A stretch of 64,000 bases of DNA from CAWKOH01 sp963851245 (GTDB lineage: Bacteria; Actinomycetota; Acidimicrobiia; Acidimicrobiales; Palsa-688), in NCBI GenBank assembly GCA_963851245.1, contig CAWKOH010000004.1, positions 248,001 through 312,000 of the forward strand, given 5' to 3'. Both the position numbers and the translations under genes were made by a program. The number at the start of each line of letters is the position of its first letter. Position 1 is the stretch's first letter. The notes under the pieces are model-generated. The model did no database searches. It saw only the letters and a program-made list of their open reading frames with translations, and was not told the origin of the DNA. Below, piece after piece: positions 26,960 through 35,098 of the stretch.

Positions 26960-28123
26960 ATGGAAGGCAAGGCTGCCGTCGTCGGCGTGGGCGAGTCGCG
27001 CTACTACAAGCGGGGCGGCGCTCCCGAAACCGAGTTCCAGCTGGCTTGCATCGCCATCCGCAACGCCGTCGCCGACGCCGGCCTGACACTCGACGACGTG
27101 CACGGATTCGTGTCGTACATGGACCGCAACGACCCCGTGCGGCTCTCAGCGGCGCTGGGCAGCGGCGACCTCCACTTCTCGGCGCAGACCTTCGGCGGAG
27201 GGGGCAACGGCGCCGGTGCCGCGGTAACGCTGGCGGACGCGGCCATAACGGCCGGCTACGCCGACTGCGTGGTGGTATTCCGGGCGCTCGCCCAGGGCCA
27301 GTTCCACCGCTACGGACAGGCGGGCGGGTCGTCGCGGGCCGCTGGAGGGGCGGCCTTCACCGCCCCCTACGGGATGCTCACGCCGGCCCAGATCAACGCC
27401 ATGCAAACGACACGATTCATGCACGAGCACGGCATCACCCAGGACACCCTGGCCGAGATTGCTCTGGCGAGCTACCACCACGCCCAGTTCAATCCTCGGG
27501 CCATCCGCTACGGCACGCCTCTGACCATGGACGATTACCACGCATCCCGCTGGATCGCCGAGCCTTTCCACCTCTTCGACTGCTGCCCTGAGAACGACGG
27601 CGCCGCCGCCATCGTCGTCGCCTCGGCCGGGCGGGCCCGCGACCTGGCCAAACCGCCGGTGGCGATCATCGCCGGCGCGCACGGCCTTGCCCATGGCGAT
27701 GGGGTTAGAGCCTTCGGCGAGCGGAACTTTCCGACCGCCCACAAGCGCCTGGTGGCCGAGCAGCTGTGGAAACGATCGGGCCTGGGGCCCGCCGAAGTTC
27801 CTGTCGCCCAGTTTTATGAGAACTTCACCGGGCCTGTGTTGATGGCTATCTGTGAGATGGGCTTCTGCGAGCCTCGAGAGCTCAACGACTTCGTGGCCGA
27901 CGGGAATCTCCGCTGGCCGGACGGTGGCCTCCCCATCAACACCAGCGGCGGCAACATCGGCGAGGGCTACATCCACGGCTTCGGGAACGTCCTCGAAGCG
28001 GTTCGCCAGGTCCGCGGTGAATCCACCTGCCAGGTCGGTGGTCCAGCCGGAGTCGAAGTCAGCCTCTCCGTGTCCGGTCCTGGTTACGCACCAGGAAGCG
28101 CCGTGCTGTTCGGCAAGGGATGA
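26960..28123 (+). CDS. Thiolase-family protein, Ltp2-like (retro-aldolase type?)
   Basis: The 387-residue protein starts MEGKAAVVGVGESRYYKRGG. The region where biosynthetic and degradative thiolases have the nucleophilic Cys reads AQTFGGGGNGAGAAV, with no Cys. The C-terminal half has FYENFTGPVLMAICEMGFCE, LPINTSGGNIGEGYIHGFGN and the GYIHG loop. Thiolase homologues lacking the Cys and paired with a DUF35 protein include the Ltp2-type steroid side-chain aldolases, and the next gene is a DUF35 protein overlapping by ATGA. A retro-aldol cleavage of a CoA ester is therefore my preferred role; the actual substrate is unknown. Confidence 0.85.
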   Translation: MEGKAAVVGVGESRYYKRGGAPETEFQLACIAIRNAVADAGLTLDDVHGFVSYMDRNDPVRLSAALGSGDLHFSAQTFGGGGNGAGAAVTLADAAITAGYADCVVVFRALAQGQFHRYGQAGGSSRAAGGAAFTAPYGMLTPAQINAMQTTRFMHEHGITQDTLAEIALASYHHAQFNPRAIRYGTPLTMDDYHASRWIAEPFHLFDCCPENDGAAAIVVASAGRARDLAKPPVAIIAGAHGLAHGDGVRAFGERNFPTAHKRLVAEQLWKRSGLGPAEVPVAQFYENFTGPVLMAICEMGFCEPRELNDFVADGNLRWPDGGLPINTSGGNIGEGYIHGFGNVLEAVRQVRGESTCQVGGPAGVEVSLSVSGPGYAPGSAVLFGKG

Positions 28124-28530
28124 CCGTGGAGTATCCGGTCCTCCCTGAGTTGACGCCCTTCAACCGGACCTGGTTCACCTCGGGCACAATCGCAGTGCAG
28201 CACTGCCCCGACTGCGACGAGCTGCAACACCCGCCCGAGGAGCTGTGTCACCGCTGCGGCCGCCTCGACCTCGAGACGAAGGAGCTGGCGCCCACCGGCA
28301 CGGTCTACAGCCATACCGTCATCCACTATGCGGCCAGCCCCCGGCTCTACGATTCTGTGCCCTACACCGTCGTGCTCGTTGCCCTGGACGAGGCGCCTCA
28401 CATTCGGGCCCTTGGTGACCTGCTCGGGGATCCTCACGACGTCGCAGTGGGTATGCCGGTTGTCGCCGAGTGGTCCGAACACGAAGGCGACGGGGAGGTG
28501 ATTCGCCTCCCGCACTGGCGGAAGGCGTAA
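28120..28530 (+). CDS. DUF35 zinc-ribbon/OB-fold protein, partner of the thiolase
   Basis: The 136-residue protein has a rubredoxin-like zinc ribbon (CPDCDELQHPPEELCHRCG). An OB fold follows: ELAPTGTVYSHTVIHYAAS, YTVVLVALDEAPHIRALGD, and PVVAEWSEHEGD. DUF35 proteins form complexes with the thiolase-like subunit encoded just upstream, helping to shape the acyl-CoA site. It ends 19 bases before the convergent MFS gene. Confidence 0.92.
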   Translation: MTVEYPVLPELTPFNRTWFTSGTIAVQHCPDCDELQHPPEELCHRCGRLDLETKELAPTGTVYSHTVIHYAASPRLYDSVPYTVVLVALDEAPHIRALGDLLGDPHDVAVGMPVVAEWSEHEGDGEVIRLPHWRKA

Positions 28531-28549
28531 GGGTTCGCCTCGCTTCGGA

Positions 28550-30004
28550 TCAGATGTCGACGGACTCGACAACCGGGGCCAGGTCGACCGGCTCGAGTCG
28601 GGACGGTGAGGGTAGGAGCAGGGCGCAGACGACCGCCCCCGCAACCGCGCACACGGCGGCTACCACGAAGCCGAGACGGTACCCTCCGGCCAAGGCGTTC
28701 GCGGTCGAGTGGCCGGAGGCGAGCAGGGCGTGGGTGCGGTTGGTTGACACGACGCTCAATACCGCGATCGCCACCGCCGCCCCGCCCTGCTGGCTCACGT
28801 TGATCACGCCCGAACCGAGCCCGGCATCCGCGACTGGAATGTTCGACACCCCGATAGTGAGCAACGGGGTGAAGGCCATGGCCCCGCCCATCCCGATCAG
28901 AAGCAGGGCGAAGAACACCTGGGGGAAGTACGCCGTGTCCGGGGTAACGAAGGCGAAGAGCACCAGACCAGTGATGATGGAGCAGAACCCGATGAGCGCG
29001 GTCGGCTTGGCCTTGAAGACCTTGATCAGTCGAGCCGATGGGCCCAGTGTCATTAGCGCCACCGTCAAGGTCTGAGGCAGGAAGGCGACCCCGGTGGCGA
29101 TCGGTCCGAAGCCGAGCACGTGTTGCAAGAAAAGGGCGCCCAGATAGAAGGTGCCGAACATGCCGACGACCATCAGGCACCGGACCAAGCAGCTCGAACC
29201 GAGACCCCGGGAGCGGAGGACCCGGATCGGCATCATCGGCGTGGCGATCCTGGTCTCGAGGAAGAAGAACACGGCCAGCAACGCGAGAGCGGCAAGCCCG
29301 AAGCTCAAGGTATGACGGGACGCCCAGCCGTACTCAGTCGACGTCACCACGGTGTAGATGGCCAGCATCAGGCCGCCGGTGCTGAGCAGGGCGCCGGCGA
29401 CATCGAGGCCGGCATGTATGCCAAGGCCCTGGTTCTCCTCGATGAGCAGGCTCGCTGCGATGAAGGTGGCCACGCCTAGAGGGACGTTGATCATGAAGAT
29501 CCAGTGCCAGCTGAGGGCCTGGGTCAGCACGCCGCCCAGCAGCAGTCCGAGGGAGCCACCGGCGACGGTCACCAGGACGTAGGTGTTCATGGCCCGGGTG
29601 CGCTCCATCGAATCGGGGAACTCCTCGACGATGATGGCCAGCACGACGGACGCGGAGAACGCGGCGCCGGCGCCCTGGACGAAACGGGCGCTGATCAGCA
29701 TGGCCTGGCTGGTGGCCAGGCCGCAGAGCGCGGACGAGACGGTGAAGAGCGAAACTCCCGCAAGGAAGGTCTTCTTGCGGCCGATCAGGTCGCCCAGGCG
29801 ACCGGCCAGCATCAGGAAGCCCCCGAAGGTGATCAGGTAGCCGTCGATCACCCAGGCCAGGTTTACCTGGCTGAAGTGGAGGCTCCGCTGAATGGTGGGC
29901 AACGCCACGTTCACGATGGTCTGATCCAGGACGTTCATGGTCATCCCGAGGCAGACGACGCACAGCGCCACCCAACGGTAGCGGGGGTGGGCCGGGTCGG
30001 GCAC
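28550..30004 (-). CDS. DHA2-family (EmrB/QacA-type) MFS drug exporter
   Basis: The protein is about 484 residues with roughly 14 membrane segments. Motif A-like GRLGDLIGRKKTF, motif D1-like LDQTIVNVALPTI and motif C-like VTVAGGSLGLLLGGVL mark the DHA2 drug:H+ antiporter group. I choose GTG 30004 because a TTGACA-17-TATCTT promoter spans 30040-30012, placing transcription start at about 30005. ATG 30022 and TTG 30040 would lie inside that promoter. The divergent MarR gene is the likely regulator. Confidence 0.88.
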   Translation of the reverse strand: MPDPAHPRYRWVALCVVCLGMTMNVLDQTIVNVALPTIQRSLHFSQVNLAWVIDGYLITFGGFLMLAGRLGDLIGRKKTFLAGVSLFTVSSALCGLATSQAMLISARFVQGAGAAFSASVVLAIIVEEFPDSMERTRAMNTYVLVTVAGGSLGLLLGGVLTQALSWHWIFMINVPLGVATFIAASLLIEENQGLGIHAGLDVAGALLSTGGLMLAIYTVVTSTEYGWASRHTLSFGLAALALLAVFFFLETRIATPMMPIRVLRSRGLGSSCLVRCLMVVGMFGTFYLGALFLQHVLGFGPIATGVAFLPQTLTVALMTLGPSARLIKVFKAKPTALIGFCSIITGLVLFAFVTPDTAYFPQVFFALLLIGMGGAMAFTPLLTIGVSNIPVADAGLGSGVINVSQQGGAAVAIAVLSVVSTNRTHALLASGHSTANALAGGYRLGFVVAAVCAVAGAVVCALLLPSPSRLEPVDLAPVVESVDI

Positions 30005-30011
30005 TAGCCTG

Positions 30012-30040
30012 AAGATAATCATTAAAGTAGTTAGTGTCAA
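30012..30040 (-). promoter_or_regulatory. Promoter of the MFS gene, TTGACA-17-TATCTT
   Basis: On the minus strand TTGACA lies at 30040-30035 and TATCTT at 30017-30012, separated by 17 bases. The predicted transcript start is within one or two bases of GTG 30004, so the mRNA should be leaderless. Confidence 0.65.
30020..30036. promoter_or_regulatory. Probable MarR operator inside the MFS promoter
   Basis: CATTAA-AGTAG-TTAGTG is an imperfect inverted repeat (5 of 6 arm positions pair) of MarR-site size. It fills the spacer between the -35 and -10 of the MFS promoter, so bound protein would block polymerase. It sits 28 bases upstream of marR's start, consistent with joint control. Confidence 0.5.
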
Positions 30041-30063
30041 AGCGTCGTGACGATGGAGTGATT

Positions 30064-30528
30064 ATGATGACCACGGTGCCGAGCAATCGGGGGGGAAACG
30101 CAGGTGAGGCAGGGGTGACGGTGCTCCTGACCCAGCTGACCAAGAGCATCTATCGCCGCATCTCCGAAGCGGACCTGCGGATGCGCCTCAAGGATTTCGT
30201 GGCGCTGGCGCACCTCCGTACCTGCCCCGGCATCACCCAGCACGAACTGGGGGAGGTGCTCGGCGTGGACGCCAACAACATGGTGATTCTGCTGAACGAG
30301 CTCGAGGAGGCCGGCTGGGCTCTCCGGCGCCGCGACCCCGAAGATCGCCGGCGGCACCTGGTCGAGATCACTATGGATGGGCAGGAGGCGCTGGCGAAGG
30401 CCGAATGCGCCATCGCTGCGGTCGAGGACGAGGCGCTGGGCAACCTGTCGGCCGGCGAACGAGCCACGCTCCTGCGTCTGCTTTCCCGGGCCATCACGCG
30501 CGTCCCGGTCGGTGCAGGTCAGAACTGA
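30064..30528 (+). CDS. MarR-family transcriptional regulator
   Basis: The 154-residue protein starts at ATG 30064, 6 bases after GGAG; the in-frame codons back to 30034 would run into the MFS promoter. The winged helix reads LKDFVALAHLRTCPGITQHE, LGEVLGVDANNMVILLNELE, and the wing GWALRRRDPEDRRRHLVEIT, all typical of MarR. It is divergent from the efflux gene, the usual local-repressor layout. The ligand is probably a phenolic or drug-like molecule exported by the pump (inference). Confidence 0.92.
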   Translation: MMTTVPSNRGGNAGEAGVTVLLTQLTKSIYRRISEADLRMRLKDFVALAHLRTCPGITQHELGEVLGVDANNMVILLNELEEAGWALRRRDPEDRRRHLVEITMDGQEALAKAECAIAAVEDEALGNLSAGERATLLRLLSRAITRVPVGAGQN

Positions 30529-30575
30529 GGGTTCGCTGGCCCGAGGTGGGGGCCTGTTAAGGGCAGACTGCTGGC

Positions 30576-31577
30576 ATGGAATACACGCACCTGGGTCGCA
30601 CTGGTCTGTCGGTGAGCCGTCTCTGCCTGGGCACCATGAACTTCGGGCCTTTGACCGACCCCGACGAATCGCATGCCATCATGAACCGGGCTCACGAACT
30701 GGGCATCAACTTCTTCGACACGGCCAACCGCTATGGGGGCGCCCAGAGCCCGCCCGGCCAGGTGGGAGGCCGCAACGAGGCGCATGTCGGATGGACGGAG
30801 GAGATCCTGGGCGACTGGTTCGCCACGGGCGGCGGGCGTCGAGAACGCACGGTGCTGGCGACAAAAGTGTATGGGGCGATGGGCAACGGGCCGAACGACG
30901 GCAAGCTGTCGGCTCTTCACATCAGGCGGGCCTGTGAAGAGTCGCTGCGGAGGCTGCAGACCGACCATATCGACCTCTACCAGATGCACCACGTCGACCG
31001 AGAGTCACCGTGGGACGAGATCTGGCAAGCCATGGAGATCCTTGTCACGCAGGGGAAGGTCATCTACGTGGGTTCGTCGAACTTCGCCGGATGGCACATC
31101 GCCGAAGCCAACTCGGTGGCTGCTTCTCGGGGCCGACTCGGGCTGGTGAGCGAGCAGTCGATCTACAACCTCATGACTCGCGATATCGAACTCGAAGTCC
31201 TTCCCGCAGCCAGGAGGTTCGGGGTCGGCGTGATCCCGTGGAGTCCCCTCCACGGCGGCCTCTTGGGTGGAGTTCTGGAAAAGGAGGGGCGGCGCCGCCA
31301 GGCGGGCCGGTCTGTCGCCAGCCTCGGGAGGAATCGCGAGAAAATCGAAGCCTACGAGAGTTTCTGCAAGGAGATCGGCGAAGAACCGGCCGCAGTGGCG
31401 TTGGGGTGGCTACTGCATCAACCCGGCATCACCGGGCCGATCATCGGGCCGCGCACGGCGGATCAGCTCGAGCAATCGGGGCGCGCCGTGGAGCTGACTC
31501 TCGACAGTGACGTCTTGGCGCGTCTGGACGGTATCTTCCCGGGTTACCGGCCGGCTCCGGAGCATTACGCCTGGTGA
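30576..31577 (+). CDS. Aldo/keto reductase
   Basis: The 333-residue TIM barrel carries the tetrad D48/Y53 (NFFDTANRYGG), K97 (VLATKVYG) and H138 (DLYQMHHVD). It also has the NADPH-site segment IGPRTADQLEQSGRAVELTL. It starts MEYTHLGRTGLSVSRLCLGT. It lies 47 bases after marR, possibly co-transcribed. Its stop overlaps the end of the convergent Apd1-like gene by 13 bases. Confidence 0.92.
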   Translation: MEYTHLGRTGLSVSRLCLGTMNFGPLTDPDESHAIMNRAHELGINFFDTANRYGGAQSPPGQVGGRNEAHVGWTEEILGDWFATGGGRRERTVLATKVYGAMGNGPNDGKLSALHIRRACEESLRRLQTDHIDLYQMHHVDRESPWDEIWQAMEILVTQGKVIYVGSSNFAGWHIAEANSVAASRGRLGLVSEQSIYNLMTRDIELEVLPAARRFGVGVIPWSPLHGGLLGGVLEKEGRRRQAGRSVASLGRNREKIEAYESFCKEIGEEPAAVALGWLLHQPGITGPIIGPRTADQLEQSGRAVELTLDSDVLARLDGIFPGYRPAPEHYAW

Positions 31578-32500
31578 AGACCCTCCACGATCCACTCGGT
31601 CTCCGACTTCCTGGCTTCTTCGATAGGGCGCCCGCAGTCGGGCACCGGGAGGGTGCGGCCGGGCTTCACTTTGGCTTCCCAGTTCCGAAGTGGCTCGCCC
31701 GGAGCCTGTACGGTCAGCCGGACCGTACCGTCCTCGGTCACCTCGCCGGATCGACGCTGATCTAAAAGGCCCCAGCCGACCTGGCGGAGCACCTCCCGTT
31801 CGACGGCCTGAACCTGTGGCCCGGGCAGACCCGCACAACCCCGGTAATGATCGATGACGTCCTCAACGGATCCGGTACGGTTCAGAACCCGTTCCGTCAG
31901 GGCCTCGTCGGCATAAGCCCACAGGGTGCCCTCGGGAAGAACGATCAGGTTCGGAGCAAAGCGGTGCCCGCCGGTGTGGCTGGTACGCCACAGCCGAACT
32001 CTCTCTGGTAGCTGCTGGTTTGTCAAAGACACCGCCAGCGCTGCCCCCAGCGATCCGCAGCAGAAATCTCGCATGCCGTGGATGCACACCAGCAGGTCCT
32101 TGACCGGGGCTTGCCCGTCGGAAGCCCCCGGCGCGGTGGTGGCGCCGCCTGAATCGGGCTGATCTCCCAGAAGGGCCTTTACGTCTGCGACGAAGTCGTC
32201 TCCGTACTCGGCCTCACGCCTCTCGAATCCCGAGAAGCCCTGTGTGGAAGGGTTGAGGTAGGCCACGATGCGTCGGCCTCGACCCTTTGCGTCGAGGATG
32301 GCCTGAACGCGCAAACCGGAGCCGTCGACGACCTCGCCGATCGATGACACCAAACGTGTCTCGGCTATGTCGGCGGGCCAAGGCATGCGAAGTTCCACCA
32401 ACAGGTACCCGCGGTAGCTGCCGGCGCTGCCGATCGGCGAGACGTGGTTGGCCCGCGTCCAGGTTGAGCAGCGAAGAGGTTCGGCGGTGATATCGGCCAT
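31565..32500 (-). CDS. Sucrase/ferredoxin-like (Apd1-type) thioredoxin-fold [2Fe-2S] protein
   Basis: The 311-residue protein contains CIHGMRDFCCGSLGAALA (C139 and C147/C148) and HTGGHRFAPNLIVLPEG (H175 and H179). Yeast Apd1 binds its [2Fe-2S] cluster with two Cys and an HxxxH pair in the same order and spacing, so a similar redox cluster is expected. The C-terminal domain (VTEDGTVRLTVQAPGEP and DCGRPIEEARKSETEW) is as in actinobacterial members. Its function is unknown; a role in redox homeostasis is inferred from Apd1. Confidence 0.87.
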   Translation of the reverse strand: MADITAEPLRCSTWTRANHVSPIGSAGSYRGYLLVELRMPWPADIAETRLVSSIGEVVDGSGLRVQAILDAKGRGRRIVAYLNPSTQGFSGFERREAEYGDDFVADVKALLGDQPDSGGATTAPGASDGQAPVKDLLVCIHGMRDFCCGSLGAALAVSLTNQQLPERVRLWRTSHTGGHRFAPNLIVLPEGTLWAYADEALTERVLNRTGSVEDVIDHYRGCAGLPGPQVQAVEREVLRQVGWGLLDQRRSGEVTEDGTVRLTVQAPGEPLRNWEAKVKPGRTLPVPDCGRPIEEARKSETEWIVEGLHQA

Positions 32501-32554
32501 GGGGACAGACTAATTGCTCGGCGCGATGGAGAATCTTCGCCCGAGGCGAGGGGA

Positions 32555-33085
32555 TCACTCCCCGGTTACGCCATCAAGCGCTTCGCGCAACAGATCAGCG
32601 TGGCCATTGTGTCGGGCGTACTCCTCGATCATGTGCACGAAGATCCAACGGATGTCACGGAGCTGCTCCGGATGATCGGCCCGACTGGGAACCTGGTCGT
32701 CAAGAGACCGCCCAGCCACAGCCGCCCGGGCCGCCTCGCACTCTCTCCCGAAGACGGCCAGATCGGACTCAGCATCGGCTTCGTCCACCTCCTCGAAGTC
32801 CAGGCCTACTTCTTCCGGGTCATATATGAAGCCGATTTCCTCCCCCGCCCCGTGCATCCTGAACCACCAACGCTCGACCTCGACCATATGTCGAACCAGG
32901 CCCAGCAACGACAGTCGCGACGGCGGTATAGCCCGCTGCTTCAGTTGCGGGGCGGTGAGCCCGGCGCATTTCATAAGCAGCGTCGCTCGATGGTAGTCAA
33001 GCCATTGTTCGAGGCTCGAGCGTTCATCCGCTACCAGATCGGGTTCAGTCCGGTCGACCGCAGGTGCAGTCCACATCGCCGTCAT
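32555..33085 (-). CDS. DinB-family (DUF664) four-helix protein
   Basis: The 176-residue protein starts at ATG 33085 (ATG 33076 also possible). It has LEQWLDYHRATLLMKCAGLT, SLLGLVRHMVEVERWWF (His ligand region) and IFVHMIEEYARHNGHADLLR, the two other His positions of the DinB/DUF664 metal site. Family members are often thiol-dependent transferases. Only 83 bases separate it from the MaoC gene on the same strand. Confidence 0.88.
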   Translation of the reverse strand: MTAMWTAPAVDRTEPDLVADERSSLEQWLDYHRATLLMKCAGLTAPQLKQRAIPPSRLSLLGLVRHMVEVERWWFRMHGAGEEIGFIYDPEEVGLDFEEVDEADAESDLAVFGRECEAARAAVAGRSLDDQVPSRADHPEQLRDIRWIFVHMIEEYARHNGHADLLREALDGVTGE

Positions 33086-33168
33086 GGCACCACTCCACCA
33101 CACCCGGGCGGCTGTCGGGTCCGGCAGCCGGCTCACCCGCGGACCAGGCCGCAGCCAGCTGCCGGGGT

Positions 33169-34017
33169 CTACGCCTGCACTTCGACCCGTCCGTGTCTGA
33201 CCACCGTCTGGCCGTCCTGCTGCGCTTCGAAGGCGAAGGCCCGCCAGCCACCCTCGACCGGACCGATCTCGCAGAGGCGGACCTCGAGGTCTTGTCCGGG
33301 GAAGGTAGGCTTGGAGAACCGGCACGCCAGGCGCCGGATCCGGCGCGGGTCGCCGCCAGCGGCCAGGTGCACCAGTGCCCCGCTGCATAGACCGAAGGTG
33401 CACAGCCCCTGCAAAATCTTGCCGGGGTAGCCCTCCGACCGGGCGATCTCGTCGTCGATGGCGTGGCCGACCCGGTCGCCCGAGACGCCGGCGTAGCGGA
33501 ATCCCTGGTCTCGATCGACGTGAACATGGCGCCCCCCGACCACACGTTCCCGGGCCGCCTCAGGGAAGGTGTGGTCCGGCTTGTGGGGGCCCACCTCCTT
33601 CTCGATGCGGCCGGCGACGCTGAAGTTCGACCAGAGATGCTCGACGACCGGGGTTCCGGTGCGGTCGTACACGATCATGCGCTGCGTCTCGATGACGCCG
33701 CCCTTGGTGGTGTGGATACTGCTTATGGTGGACTGCCATTGCAGGGCCATGCCGGGCACCACCGGCCCCAGGATGTGAGTGTCGTGCTCGCCGTGCACCA
33801 CTCGAGTGGCGCCCTGGACCCGGGGTCGCTCGCTCAACCCGGCTTCCTGGTGGGCGGCCAGCAGTAAGGACACCGTGAACAGGGGAGGCACGGCCACGCC
33901 CTCTAGGTAAAGAGGGTTAGGGTCGTTCGTGGCCAGGGCATAGGCGATGGCCGCGTCGGGATCGACCCGGCCGAGATGCATCTCCGACTGGTTCGGTTCA
34001 GTGGCGGCGTCCGTCAC
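33169..34017 (-). CDS. MaoC-like double-hotdog enoyl-CoA hydratase
   Basis: The 282-residue protein has an N-terminal hotdog (YALATNDPNPLYLEG, ATRVVHGEHDTHILGPV) and a C-terminal hotdog carrying FRYAGVSGDRVGHAIDDE and YPGKILQGLCTFGLCSGALV. The latter includes the GD...H catalytic pair of (R)-hydratase-2 proteins. It acts on an enoyl-CoA in beta-oxidation-like degradation. Its ATG overlaps the stop of the PEP-mutase-like gene (ATGA), so the two are co-translated. Confidence 0.88.
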   Translation of the reverse strand: MTDAATEPNQSEMHLGRVDPDAAIAYALATNDPNPLYLEGVAVPPLFTVSLLLAAHQEAGLSERPRVQGATRVVHGEHDTHILGPVVPGMALQWQSTISSIHTTKGGVIETQRMIVYDRTGTPVVEHLWSNFSVAGRIEKEVGPHKPDHTFPEAARERVVGGRHVHVDRDQGFRYAGVSGDRVGHAIDDEIARSEGYPGKILQGLCTFGLCSGALVHLAAGGDPRRIRRLACRFSKPTFPGQDLEVRLCEIGPVEGGWRAFAFEAQQDGQTVVRHGRVEVQA

Positions 34018-34865
34018 GGCAATTCTCGGACCGGGCGACCAGTCTTCGACGCCCAGTCGCGGATCAGATCGTCGTACAGGCTCTCTTGCAGCAGTTCACG
34101 TTTCACGGGTACCCCCTCGAAGCCCTCAGGGAGGGTGCCGTGCTCGAGCACATACTGTGACATCTCGAGGTGAGCCCGGGCCGCCACCGCGGTGCCATAT
34201 CCGGTGAAGAGGCTGAATCCCATGCCGGGGAGCAGGGGACCATAGCCACCGACGGGGATGTCGACCTCGGCGGTGATGGCAGCGATGTGATCGGCCGTGG
34301 CGAACGGGGGGAGGAAGGCGTCGGCCCCAGCCTCGGCGTAGGCCACGGCTCGCTTGATCGCCTCATCAAGCGAGCCCGTCCCACCAGCGTTGGGGACCTG
34401 GAACTCGTTGCAACGTGCGATCACCACGAACTCGTCCGAGTGCCGGCCGGCCAGAGCCGCGGCGATGCGGGCCTGCATGTCCTCGACCGGGATGAGCGGA
34501 CTGTCCAGAGGGGAGTGTTTGGGGTGCTCCTCGTCCTCGATGTGTATCCCGGCCACGCCGGCGTGTTCGTAGCGGCGGACGGTCCGGTAGATCGAGTCGA
34601 CGGTCACGCCCGCCTCGTCGGCGTCGACGATCAGCGGGATGTCGATGGCCTCGGCCACCCGGCCTGCCTGCTCGATCATCTCCGTGGGCGTGAACACGCC
34701 GTAGTCAGGAATGGCGTGGTGCATCATCCCGGTCGAGTGGCCTCCCATATAGGCCGCCGGGAAACCGACCAGCTGAACGATCCGCCCGGTCAGGGCGCTG
34801 TAACAGTCGCCCGCCATGAATGGTTCGCCCTGCAGCAATTGGCGCAGCGCGCTTTTCGATGTCAC
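34014..34865 (-). CDS. Isocitrate lyase/PEP mutase superfamily protein
   Basis: The 283-residue barrel starts MTSKSALRQLLQGEPFMAGD, then CYSALTGRIVQLVGFPAAYM, IPLIVDADEAGVTVDSIYRT and GVAGIHIEDEEHPKHSPLDS. The Asp pair for Mg binding is in place. The KKCGH loop of isocitrate and methylisocitrate lyases is replaced by KHSPLDS, so it is more likely a hydrolase or lyase of the oxaloacetate or carboxy-phosphonate group. It is co-translated with MaoC. Confidence 0.85.
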   Translation of the reverse strand: MTSKSALRQLLQGEPFMAGDCYSALTGRIVQLVGFPAAYMGGHSTGMMHHAIPDYGVFTPTEMIEQAGRVAEAIDIPLIVDADEAGVTVDSIYRTVRRYEHAGVAGIHIEDEEHPKHSPLDSPLIPVEDMQARIAAALAGRHSDEFVVIARCNEFQVPNAGGTGSLDEAIKRAVAYAEAGADAFLPPFATADHIAAITAEVDIPVGGYGPLLPGMGFSLFTGYGTAVAARAHLEMSQYVLEHGTLPEGFEGVPVKRELLQESLYDDLIRDWASKTGRPVRELP

Positions 34866-35098
34866 CGTCCGAGTGTAGGTAGCGGCCTACCTTCTCATCC
34901 AAACCCGACCCGCCCCCTTTGTAGCGTCCATCGTGGACGGGTCCGGACCGCGAGGCGCGTGACGCCACCTCTCTGGCCCGCCGGCACCCACCAGCAGTAG
35001 CCTCGCCCGACGATGATCCCCGGAATCCCCTCCGTGGCGCTAGCCAGGACCGCCTCCACTGGATGATCGAGTTCTGTCGCGCGCGGTTGGCGTAGGAG

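Noticed and set aside
34866..35098. A small gene between the PEP-mutase-like gene and the CoA transferase
   Set aside because: No frame with a start, ribosome binding site and plausible composition; it is probably the divergent promoter region.
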